NCBI GenBank assembly: GCA_020631735.1
Contig: CM036159.1
Location: 99,831,670-99,895,669, forward strand
Source of the DNA: Saccharum officinarum
Taxonomy: Eukaryota > Streptophyta > Magnoliopsida > Poales > Poaceae
Length of the DNA stretch: 64,000 nucleotides
Direction of reading: 5' to 3'
Positions within the stretch are counted from its first letter, which is position 1. Every line of letters begins with the position of its first letter. The notes beneath the pieces were generated by a model. It searched no databases, was not told where the DNA came from, and saw nothing but the letters and a program-made list of their open reading frames with translations. Below are positions 45,690 through 56,728 of this stretch, piece by piece. The translations under genes were made by a program, and so were the position numbers.

Positions 45690-48113
45690 TGAAAGGTCCT
45701 TGTTTGGTTTTGGTAATTGAGTGACAACTTAGGTGGACTAATATGTAGTTATGTGAGATACACAGGAGATTAGTCCACAGGTGATGGTGTCATGAAGGAG
45801 CTCATTGCATATGAGACATGACATGGAGTCATGTGATCAAGGTGGAGAAGATCAAGATGAGGCTTGGCTTGATGGACCGGTTGCTAGGGTGAAGGGCAAG
45901 TTGTGTGATGGCTTGGCGCCGAAGGACCGAGGCAACGGTGAAGAGCAAGTGAGGTCAAGATCGATGAACCAATACGGTCACGTGATGATATGAAGTGGAT
46001 CATATCATTTGGTGATTGGTTGGTGCATGTGTTGCATCAACGTCGGAGGAGTTGGAGTGGAATGCGCAAGGCAAAGGTATAACCCAGGGCATTTCCATTT
46101 CACCGGTCATAGGTGTGTAGAGAAGTTGATGACCGGGTTTAGGATAGATGGCCGTACTATCAAGAGGGGCAAACTTGTTTGCATATCGGTCATCTAGTGC
46201 CACTCGTGTGATCTAACTATGCATCGTTGCTAGGATCGAGTGGCGTGGCAAGTTGAGTGGTTAACTCCTTCGGTAAAATGTTTGTGAAAATGCTAACACA
46301 CGTGCACAAGGTGGTGTTCACTTGTTGGTGTTGGCACATTTGCGAAGGCGTTGGAGTTTGAGCGGTAGAGAGGGTTTGGGTTCCTCTCTCCCTCCCGCCG
46401 AGCTTGCAAGGCGGGATTCAGGCGTTTTCGAGGAGTTAAAAAGCCTATTTTCCACTACGCCGGAAGTCGGAAAAGAAACGGAGGCGAACGGAGGTCACAG
46501 AGGTGACCGGACGCTGCACCGGACGCGGTCATGGTATGACCGGACGCGTCCGGTCAGTACAGCGCAGACGCGGGTGTTAGGGTTTGTAACCGGCGCGTCG
46601 GGTTACTCGCGGGACCGGCGCGTCCGGTCATGCGCCCAGTGGGAATTGCAGAACGCAAGGATGATCAGACGCGCGGCGCGTCCGGTCACACATGATCGGA
46701 CGCGTCCGATCGTTGAAGGAGCTTACTGGACTCTAACCGGACGCAGGCACTGTCGCGTCCGGTCATCGCAAAGAGCGCGTCCGGTCGTTGCGTCGTGGGC
46801 GCGTGGGTCAGTGCGATCGGCGCGTCCGGTCGTTCGACAGGCGCGTCCGGTCATCGGGACCGGCGCGTCCGGTCATTGCCTGGGGCGCGTCCAGTCGTTG
46901 TTTTGACTGTTGGGGTCAGTGACCGTTGGAGAATCGGACGCGACTGAGCGCGTCCGGTCAGTTACGACCAGCGCGTTCGGTCGTCCCGAAATCTGCCCAG
47001 TGAAGGGGTAACGACTCTATTTGACCGTGGGGTTATAAATATATGCCTTGGCTGGCTATGGCAAAAGCTGAGCACACTATAGTCTTTGTGACTTGTGTGG
47101 TAGTGCTTGGGAGCCCTCTAACTCACTCAAGCTTGATAGTGTTCATCGGATCGAGTGAGAGAGCGATTCTAGTGCGTTGCTTTGAGAGATTGCATCGTGT
47201 GGCACTAGGTGATCGTGTTGCAAGCCGGTGGTGCTTGTTACTCTTGGAGGTTGCCACCTCCTAGACGGCTTGGTGGCTTGTGGCTCCGTCGAAGCTCGCA
47301 AGAAGATTGTGCGAGGCTCCGGAGAAGCTTTGTGAGGGGGATTGTGCTCACCCCGTGGGGATCGCGAAGAGCAACTCTAGTTGAGCGTGTCATTGAGCTA
47401 CCACACTTTATGGTGGGTTCTTGCGGTGCCTTTTGAGAGGCTCGGTGTGTGACCGATTAGCCGCCGAACCACGAAGTGTTGGTCGACACAACGGGGACGT
47501 AGCTTGGTGGCAACCAAGTGAACCTCGGGAGAAAATCACCGTGTCAACATTGTCTACTCTTCTCGGTGGTTTGCTTTCGTGCAACACAAGCTTGTATTTA
47601 CTTTCATAATACTTGTGCTTGTGTAGTTGCTCTTGTTCTAGTTGTGCTTGTGTAGCTAGCTAGATATCTTCTTGCTTGTGTAGCTAGAAGTATCCCCTTT
47701 GCGTGGCTAATTTGGTTTGTGTAACCTTGTTAGTCACATTGCTTAGTTTGTGTAGCTAAGTGATTTGCGCTCTCTAATTTGGCATTAGTTGCCTTGTTAT
47801 TGAGCATTGCTAGTGAGCTTAGGCTTTGTGCGCTTTGCTTACTAGAATTGTGTAGGAGCTCCCTCTTGCTTGCAAAGTACTAGTGCATAGGTTTGTGTGA
47901 CCTTGCTCTAGAATTAAATAGGAGAGCTCTTGCTAAGGAAAGCACCTTAGTTGCTTAATTAGGATCTTTATGAGGTGCTTGTGAACTTAGTTAGAGGGGT
48001 GTAGTCTTGGCTAGACCGATAAGTTTAATTCCGCATTTGTTTTGGTTAGCCTACGCGTTTAAGTTTTAGAAAGGACTATTCACCCCCCTCTAGTCCGCCA
48101 TCTCGACCCTTCA
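45690..48113 (+). repeat. 5' LTR of the plus-strand element
   Basis: Starts tgaaaggtccttgtttgg and ends catctcgacccttca. It has a CpG-dense array of gcgcgtccggtc motifs at about 46500-46990, just before a ggggttataaatatatgcc TATA-like element near 47030. It is highly similar to the 3' LTR, so the insertion is fairly young. Confidence 0.93.
46500..46990 (+). repeat. CpG-dense GCGCGTCCGGTC array in the 5' LTR
   Basis: More than a dozen imperfect copies of gcgcgtccggtc or its inverse gaccggacgcg, spaced irregularly at 15-45 bp. Many form short palindromes such as gaccggacgcgtccggtc. The array lies immediately upstream of the LTR TATA region. Confidence 0.85.
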
Positions 48114-48115
48114 AT

Positions 48116-48127
48116 TGGTATCAGAGC
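48116..48127 (+). promoter_or_regulatory. Primer-binding site (tRNA-iMet)
   Basis: tggtatcagagc begins three bases after the 5' LTR, the usual minus-strand primer site of plant Copia elements. Confidence 0.93.
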
Positions 48128-48164
48128 CGGGTCTCTCATTTGCGGTCTTCACCGACCCGAGAGG

Positions 48165-50014
48165 ATGGCGGCTTATGGGCTAGATGATTGTGTGGAACAC
48201 ATTTTTGATGGCACTCACTATGCACGGTGGAAAAATCACATGCTTGATCATTTTCGTGCTCTTGGCCCTAAGTTTTGGTGGATCATAGTTGTTGGCTTTT
48301 CTCATGACTTGGATGGGTGTGGTAACCGTACCCAAGCTCAAAAGGATTGCCGAACACTTGATGCACAAGCTAAGTTTTATCTAATCAAAGCTTTAAATGA
48401 TGAGATTTTTGACAAGGTGAGGGGTCTCTCAAGTGCACATAGCATGTGGACGACGCTCAAGCATCACTATTGTGGCTCCTCAATTTGGGATGATGGAAAA
48501 TTCAAGAAGGATGATCACATAGTGATGGAGGTACATGAGGATGTTGAGCATGACCACAACGAGGTGGTTGTGGAGGATTGCTCCACCTCAATGTCAAGTG
48601 ATGATGATGATGATCATGCCACAAGATCACTTGACAAGAATGATGATAATGCCACAAGTGATGCAAGCAATGATTCTACTCCATGCACACTTGATGGTGA
48701 AGATGATGGCTATGAGAGTGATGCTTCAACAAGCTCATCAATATCATCACATGGTAACACTAAGATACATGTTGGTGGTTTTGTTGTTAATTGTGATGAT
48801 CCAAATTTTGAGCTTCTTTATAAACTCTCAAGAGCCTTAAAAAGAGAAATGGAAAAAGCAAGTAAATTGGAAAAGAAAACTCTTTTCTAAAGACCACATG
48901 TGAACAACAAAAGCATCTACTTTATGTTACTACTTGTTCACATGAGGAGCTAAAATTGGCTCATGAGGAACTTAGTGTTGCTCATGATAACTTGGTACAA
49001 GAACATGCTTTACTCACTAAGAAGCTTTCTAATGAAGAAACCAAATCTAGTGAGAGCTCATCATTTGGGTCAAATGATCAATCACATATTACTAACCCTT
49101 GTGATGTAGGCAAGAAGCATGTATCCACCTCTTGTGATGATTTATTAGATATGCCATGTTCTTCACAATTAGATGCTTGTTCTACTTCTATGTCTTGTGA
49201 GACTAACCTTTTGAAGGAGAACAATGAGCTCAAAAGTGAAGTGAAGAATTTGAGCAACAAGTTGGAGAGGTGCTACAACTCTAAAATCGCCATTGAGCAT
49301 ATCATGACCAATCAAAGAAGATATGGTGATAAGAGTGGTATTGGCTACAACAAGAGCAAGGGCAAGATTATGAAGAAGCAAGATGCAAAGAAGCTATCCC
49401 AACTCATGTGCTACCAATGCCATGAAGTGGGACATATTGCCAAGTGTTGCCCTACCAAGAAGTCTCAAGTTGAGCCAAAAGCAAAGCCCCAAGCTAAAGT
49501 CAAGATCAATCATGAAGATGTTAGTGACTTGATGATAAAGAAGAAGAAAACAAGAAGGGGTGGAAGAGCAAGGCATCCAATGCAAATTCAAGATGCCAAG
49601 ATGATGAGCAAGAATCAAATCGAGAAGAAAGTACATGCTCACATCAAGTGCTTCAAGTGTGGAGATATGGGACACTTTGCCTCGGGGTGTCCTACCAAGC
49701 TTGAGAAGAAGGCTCAAGCAACTCATGAGAGGCAAGGCAATGAGAAGCACACATGAGCAAGGAAGAAAAGGCTCAATCAAAGAGAAGTGCTACTCATGCC
49801 GGGAAAGGGGACACATGGCACATTCATGTCCCCTAGGTAACAATTCTAAGCCTATTTCAATTGATGATACTAATATGCTTAGAAAGGATGGCAATGGTAC
49901 TCTATTGTTGCTATTGCAAAACATCCCGCTATTCATACTAAGGCAATGCCTAAGTATGTTGCACCTAACTTGAGAGGACCCAAACTTGTTTGGGTACCAT
50001 CAAAGAGTGGATGA
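48165..50014 (+). pseudogene. gag: Decayed gag of the plus-strand Sirevirus-like element
   Basis: Begins MAAYGLDDCVEHIFDGTHY with a Copia-type capsid region (HYARWKNHMLDHF, TLDAQAKFYLIKALND) and an Asp-rich linker. The frame breaks near 48860-48890, and the reading continues in another register as a coiled-coil-like part (AHEELSVAHDNLVQEH). Two zinc knuckles follow, CYQCHEVGHIAKCC and CFKCGDMGHFASGC. Another break comes near 49745-49790 before a third, CYSCRERGHMAHSC, and a further one near 49890-49930 before the terminal WVPSKSG and stop. With at least three frame changes it cannot make a full capsid protein; mobility would depend on proteins from elsewhere. Confidence 0.85.
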
Positions 50015-53000
50015 TTGTTTGTAGGTACCATCGGCATTGGAGGCTTGACTCAATTGGTTTCATTTTATTCATCATATATTGAGTCAAGTTATGAAGCTCA
50101 ATGCATATCCAATCCCAATGCCAAGTCAAAATAAGTGAAGTCCAAGTGCTACAACATACAAGTGCAATGTTAAAGATTGTGGTGATTTATTGGATATATT
50201 TGATGGCTTGCAAATATTCAAGTTGAAAGCTTGCTATTGGATGATCATGAGCTAACCAAGGTATATCTCTTGTTGATCATTTCATTTGGGTGCATATGAG
50301 TTGATTGAATTGGATATATATGCAATGTTGCTTGCTATGAGATGTTTGAATGGATTAAATGCTTAAGTAATCAAGTTTGAATTGATTTGTGTTGGATAAA
50401 TTCATGAGATGACATTTAGTAAGTGGATTGGATGGATATATGTCTTGTGAAAGTATTCAAACAAGTTAGTTTCAAGTTTGATTCATATTTGATGAAGTAT
50501 TGCTCAATGTATTGAAATCTGTCCAAAGTTGAAAATCTGAGCTAGCAGTGATCAAGTCTGAGTTTGGATGATCAAATCTACTTGGATTGGCATGAATTTT
50601 GGTATGCATGCTCTAGACTTATGTTATAAGATGCTGTACAAATTTCATGAGAATTGGATAAGAGATGCTTCGGCTTTGGAGTACATCTTGTCAGCTATAG
50701 TGCAGCAGTTTTCAGCATGTAGCAGTGGTGGAAGATTTGAAATCTGGTAGCAATCTAGATGTCAAATGAATCTCAAATTTTTACAGCTGCTAGATGACTT
50801 AGTGAATCACATCTCCACCAAATTTTATGGCATTTGGATCTGTACATTGGGAGATATGAATTATTCTTTGAAGGGTACAGAATCTGCCAGAAAAGTGACA
50901 ATCATTGGATTAATCTAGAGTCACTTTGATTGAAAGGTCCTCAAGTTGGAAACATGTTTATAAGTGGTTGAGGTACCTAAGTTTGGTTTTGGATTGATCT
51001 AGAAGCATGACGAGCAATGAGTACAAGACTTTTGTATTGTGAAATGTACTTGGTGTACTTATTTGGTACTCAATTTGAAGATCAAGATCAAACTTAAGAT
51101 GAAGATGAAGTTTAAGTTCTAGTGATGATTGGAGATCATTTGGTAGAAAGAAAAGGACTTAAACAAGTAGAAAGAGTTGGACTCAAATGTAGATTCAAGG
51201 ATTATTCATCAAGATTGAGTTCATCATTTGGATCAATCAAACTATATCATTTCAAGTGAGTATCAAGAGTGGTTCTTTGGAGAAAGGTCACTTCTCCCTA
51301 GTGAGGGGCTTGCCGCCGTGTGTAGGTGAAACCAAGTTTGGGACTTGGAAGGCTAACATGGAAGTGGTGATCCGAGGAACTTGTGATGCTTAGTTGAAGC
51401 AATCAAAAGGGTTGATCAAGAAAAGCAAGCAACACCCAAAAGAGAGCTAGTCATATATTTCAAGTGGTATTCTAAGTAGTTCTCTCATGCAAGCATTGAT
51501 CAAAAAGATGAAGCAAGCCAACCACAACTCAAGAGATAGTGCACTTGATCATAAGTGGTTTTCATTTCATATGGGTGAAGAATGGATTTATCTATGATGA
51601 TTGGTCTTCACCAAGCTTATAAATTGGACTTCACATTGCTATTGGAGTAATGAATTGGAATCTATGTGACTATCCTCTACTCCAACATAGCAAAGGTATC
51701 ATTGTAATGTGCATGATCATTTCATTCCTTACTAGTATGCGGTTAGTGCATATAGTACATGCTTATTAGGATCATGCATGACAAATGAAAATTTTAGATT
51801 CATAGCCTACCACTATTGCTTGATTGTCTAAATGATCTAGTGGTATGAGTATGAATTTGTTCATGAGCTAGTGAACCCAAGTACTTGATCTAGTTTGGAT
51901 TGCTAACAAGTGACAAGTACAACATTGGTAAGATAACCCTTAGCATGAGGTGTGAAGAAGCTTGTCATTGGATCAAACCGGACTTGGAATCTTAGGCAAA
52001 TCAACATAGTTCAAGTCATACAAGAAGCTCATGACAATGATAAGAGTACAAGCACAAGACAACAATGAAAATGGATATCTAGTTTGTTTCAAGTAGTATC
52101 TAGACTCAAATTGATCTTCCAAGTGGTATTCACAAGTGGTGTCTAGATAATAATCTACAAGTGATATCTTACAAGTGGTACTCATGAAGATAGCAAATGT
52201 TCAAGAAGTGAATATTATTGTCAAATCCTTCAAAGTGGATCCATACTAGAAAATTCTTTCAAATGGTATCACATTCCTACTCATGGTATCTTCACGTGGT
52301 ATCATTCATGCAAGACGATGGTTTCACAAGTGATCCTCAACTTTAAGTGATCAAATCAAGCAATGCTACCCTCATCTTCAAGTGGTATCTCAAGTGAATG
52401 ACACATGCTATGACATAGGGGGAGGAGCCCCACCGATTGGTATCAAGGTCAAAGATCCTATGTGGTATCTCAAGAGCAACCATAAAGTTTGTCATTCCAA
52501 CATATGTGGTAATGTCCATCAAAAATGCAATATTCAAGTCTCAACCATCTACCCCAATACAAGCCTTTGTATCAATTGAGAAGAACACCTTTTATGGAAA
52601 TTGATGACAAAGGGGGAGAAGTTGGACAAAGATATGAAAGCTTTTTGAGCTTTGGGGAGAGATTGGAAAGATTGGACATGGACATGGACAAAGAGGGAGT
52701 AACATTGAAGAATGTAAGGGGATCAAACATTCTTGGACAAAGAAAGCACACAAGTAGGGGGAGCAAGCTCATGAACTTTGATTGATTACATTTGATATGT
52801 GCATAATTCATGTGCTTGCTTGCATTGCATAAGTTCTTAAATTCAATATGCATGCTTGTGTGGTGTATGCTAGTTATAGAACTTGAATGATGATTTGATA
52901 ACTAGCATGCATAGGATGTTAGCTAGACTTGTGATTATCATGCAAAAACTAGAACCATGCTTATAATGTGATCTCACGGGGTTTCTAGTGTTTTTGATGT

Positions 53001-53365
53001 CTAGCTACTCATGATGCTAAGGATGATGGCAAACTTATGATTTTCAAATGGTATCAAGCTACTAATTGGTATCAAGCTACAAAGGTTTATTCTATACACC
53101 TTAGCATCACTTAGTAGTGCTAACCCTCCCACAAATTTCATATTCATGCATATGTGTGAGCTTGAAACCAAACCATTTGAGCACATATGTAGGGGGAGCT
53201 ATCACTACCAAGTCGGATTTTATGGTGCTTATCCAAATCTTGACATAGAGCTTAAAGTTGGATAAGTAACATTAAATCTAAAACAAGTTAGTAATTTACA
53301 CTTTGTGTAAAGTGCTAGCTTGAAAAAGCTTAATTTCTATATCTTTGTAGAGTTGTCATCAATTA
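50015..53365 (+). other. Noncoding interior with polypurine and GGTATC motifs
   Basis: No pol remnants were found in any frame. Purine-rich motifs of the form (t)agggggagc occur at 52417-52424, 52611-52620, 52756-52763 and 53191-53199, before the functional tract at 53368. The phrase aagtggtatc or tggtatc recurs at least ten times between 51460 and 53080. The same polypurine motifs, in the same order, occur in the minus-strand element. Confidence 0.7.
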
Positions 53366-53367
53366 CC

Positions 53368-53380
53368 AAAAAGGGGGAGA
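53368..53380 (+). promoter_or_regulatory. Polypurine tract
   Basis: aaaaagggggaga ends one base before the 3' LTR, the plus-strand primer of reverse transcription. Confidence 0.9.
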
Positions 53381-53381
53381 T

Positions 53382-55807
53382 TGAAAGGTCCTTGTTTGGT
53401 TTTGGTAATTAAGTGACAACTTAGGTGGACTAATATGTGGTTATGTGAGATACACAGGAGATTAGTCCACATGTGATGGTGTCATGAAGGAGCTCATTGC
53501 ATATGAGACATGACATGGAGTCATGTGGCCAAGGTGGCGAAGATCAAGATGAGGCTTGGCTTGATGGACCGGTTGCTAGGGTGAAGGGCAAGTTGTGTGA
53601 TGGCTTGGCGCCGAAGGACCGAGACAATGGTGGAGAGCAAGTGAGGTCAAGATCAATGAACCAATACGGTCACGTGATGATATGAAGTGGATCATATCAT
53701 TTGTGATATGGTTGGTGCATGTGTTGCATCAACGTCGGAGGAGATGGAATAGAATGCGCAAGGCAAAGGTATAACCTAGGGCATTTCCATTTCACCGGTC
53801 ATAGGTGTGTAGAGAAGTTTATGACCGGGTTTAGGATAGATGGCCGTACTATCAAGAGGGGCAAACTTGTTTACATATCGGTCATCTAGTGCCACTCGTG
53901 TGATCTAACTATGCATCGTTGCTAGGATCGAGTGGCGTGGCAAGTTGAGTGGTTAACTCCTTCGGTAAAATGATTATGAAAATGCTAACACACGTGCACA
54001 AGGTGGTGATCACTTGTTGGTGTTGTCACATTTACGAAGGCGATGAAGTTTGAGTGGTAGAGAGGGTTTGGGGTCCTCTCTCCCTCCCGCCGAGCTTGCG
54101 AGCGCGGGATTCAGGCGTTTTCGAGGAGTTGAAATGCCTATTTTCCACTACGCCAGAAGCCAGAAAAGAAACGGAGGCGAACGGAGGTCACAGAGGTGAC
54201 CGAACGCTACACCGGACGCGGTCATGGTATGACCGGACGCGTCTGGTCAGTACAGCGCAGACGCAGGTGTTAGGGTTTGTAACCGGCGCGTCCGGTCAAT
54301 TGCGGGACCGGCGCGTCCGGTCATGCGCCCAGTGGGAATTGCAGAACGCAAGGATGATCGGACGTGCGGCGCGTCCGGTCACACATGATCGGACGCGTCT
54401 GATCGTTGAAGATGCTTACTGGACTCTAACCGGACGCTAGCACTGTCGCGTTCGGTCGTCGCAAGGAGCGCGTCCGGTCATGTCGTTGCGCGCGCGGTAC
54501 TGTGCGATCGGCGTGTCCGGTCGTTGCCAGGGGCGCGTCCGGTCATGGCAGCTACGCGTCCGGTCATGGCAGCGGCACGTCCGATCGCTGGTTTGACCGT
54601 TGGGGGTTAGTGACCGTTGGAGAATCGGACGTGGCTGAGCGCGTCCGGTCAATTACGACCGGCGCATCCGGTCGTCCCAAAATCTGCCCAGTAAAGGGGT
54701 AACGGCTCTATTTGACCGTGGGGTTATAAATAGATGCTTTGGCCAGCCATGGCCGGTAGCTGAGCACACTATAGTCTTTGTGACTTGTGTGGTAGTGCTT
54801 GGGAGCCATCTAACTCACTCATGCTTGATAGTGTTCATCGAATCGAGTGAGAGAGCGATTCTAGTGCGTTGCTTTGAGAGATTGCATCGTGTGGCACTAG
54901 GTGATCGTGTTGCAAGCCGGTGATGCTTGTTACTCTTGGAGGTTGCCACCTCCTAGACGGCTTGGTGGCTTGTGGCTCCGTCGAAGCTCGCAAGAAGATT
55001 GTGCGAGGCTCCGGAGAAGCTTTGTGAGGGGGATTGTGCTCACCCCGCGGGGATCGCGAAGAGCAACTCTAGTTGAGCGTGTCATTAAGCTACCACACTT
55101 TATGGTGGGTTCTTGCGGTGCCTTTTGAGAGGCTCGGTGTGTGACCGATTAGCCGCCGAACCACGAAGTGTTGGTCGACACAACGGGGACGTAGCTTGGT
55201 GGCAACCAAGTGAACCTCGGGAGAAAATCACCGTGTCAACATTGTCTACTCTTCTCGGTGGTTTACTTTCGTGCAACACAAGCTTGTATTTACTTTCATA
55301 TATACTTGTGCTTGTGTAGTTGCTCTTGTAACTAGTTTGCTTGGGTAGCTTGCTAGTTATCTTCTTGCTTGTGTAGCTAGAAGTATCCCCTTTGCGTGGC
55401 TAATTCGGTTTGTGTAACCTTGTTAGTCACATTGCTTAGTTTGTGTAGCTAAGTGTTTTTCGTTCTTTAATTTGGCATTAGTTGCCTTGTTATTGAGCAT
55501 TGCTAGTGAGCTTAGGAGCTTTGTGCTTTTGCTTCACTAGTTGTGTAGGAGCTCCCTCTTGCTTGCAAAGTACTAGTGCATAGGTTTGTGTGACCTTGCT
55601 CTAGAATTAAATAGAAGAGCTCTTGCTAAGGAAAGCACCTTAGTTGCTTAATTAGGATCTTTGTGAGGTGTTTGTGAACTTAGTTAGAGGGGTGTAGTCT
55701 TGGCTAGACCGATAAGTTTATTTCCGTATTTGTTTTGGTTAGCCAACACGTTTAAGTTTTAGAAAGGACTATTCACCCCCCCTCTAGTACGCCATCTCGA
55801 CCCTTCA
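53382..55807 (+). repeat. 3' LTR of the plus-strand element
   Basis: Matches the 5' LTR along its length, with scattered substitutions and small indels (for example around 53705, 54480-54570 and 55330). It carries the corresponding CpG array at about 54205-54680. Confidence 0.93.
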
Positions 55808-55951
55808 CATCCGCCGCTTCTCGGAAACATGGATATCCGTCCCTAACATCAACAGTGTGAAGCTATCTATGCATTCATTAGAGGCCTCCGCCACCACGAT
55901 GCTCTTAGGGCCAAGCTGCTCCGCAAGAGCCTGACTCAGTCTAGGACCTAC
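55808..55951. other. Short unassigned segment between retroelements
   Basis: 144 bp separating the plus-strand element from an older minus-strand LTR. The minus strand is open throughout and reads like protein (LAEQLGPKSIVVAEASN), so it may be a fragment of a gene or of another transposon. No family was recognised. Confidence 0.3.
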
Positions 55952-56728
55952 TGAAAGGTCTTGATGGCTAGAGGGAGGGTGAATACCCTAATAAAAGTTT
56001 CAACAAAATGCTAAACAAGTTGATTAGTATATCAAAAGGCGAGATGTGAGTTTTGCCTAGCCTAAGGGGGTGAAGTAAGCCACTTATCCAATTAGCAATT
56101 CTAGTATGGTTCACACAACCATATAAGTTTAGACCGCAAGAGTAACAACTAAGGCAAACTACTCTACTCAAGCTAACAAGGCAACTAGGCAAGACAAAGA
56201 CTATAACAAGATAGTAACAAAAGTAATGCAAGAGTATGTTTAGAAGTGATTTCACCGAGGGGCAACGAATAGAGCCAACCAATTGATATATCCAAATAAT
56301 AATCTAATCAAGTAGCCAATCACCGAGATAAACCAATCATAATCACGAATTGATGACAAAAGTTTTATCCCGAGGTTCACATGCTTGTCGGCACGCTAGT
56401 CCCCGTTGTGTCCCCTTACACCACGTGGTTTGGTGGCTAATTGGTCTAACACACCGAGCCTCTCAAAAGGCGCCACAAGAACCTACCAATGGCTAAGAGT
56501 TGTAATGACACGAGCAATCCACTAGAGTTGAAATTCAGCGCTCTGCTGGGGAACCACAAGTACCCCTCACAAACCAATCACCGGGGCCAGCCACGAACAA
56601 TCACCAACACGTGCCGAACCTTCACCGCTGCTCCAAGCCATCTAGGTGGCGGCAACCACCAAGGGTAAAAAGAAATCTCGCAGCAACACAATCCCTCAAG
56701 TGCCTCTAGATGCAAAGCAATGAACGAT
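55952..56728 (-). repeat. Older minus-strand Sirevirus LTR, truncated by insertion
   Basis: Reads tgaaaggtcttgatggctag and follows the same order of landmarks as the next LTR (cacgtggtttggtgg, caccgagcctctcaaaaggc, caagtgcctctagatgc). It stops at 56728, where the younger element begins. The rest presumably lies beyond the window. Confidence 0.75.

Larger units (their letters stand above)
45690..55807 (+). mobile_element. Non-autonomous Sirevirus-like LTR retrotransposon, gag only
   Basis: Two LTRs of 2424 and 2426 bp, both TGAAAGGTCC...CCCTTCA, bound a 5.3-kb interior. The primer-binding site tggtatcagagc matches the initiator methionine tRNA, standard for Copia elements. The interior has a decayed gag with three zinc knuckles, then 3.4 kb of noncoding DNA with several polypurine motifs, and no protease, integrase, RT or RNase H. 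The repeated polypurine signals before the 3' LTR and the gag end match the neighbouring intact element, placing it in the Sirevirus lineage (Opie/Ji relatives). The 5-bp flanks (gtgct and catcc) do not match. Confidence 0.9.

Noticed and set aside
45463..45720. 85-codon frame as a gene driven by promoter copy 2
   Set aside because: Its last third reads into the LTR, codon use is unremarkable, and no homologue is recognised.
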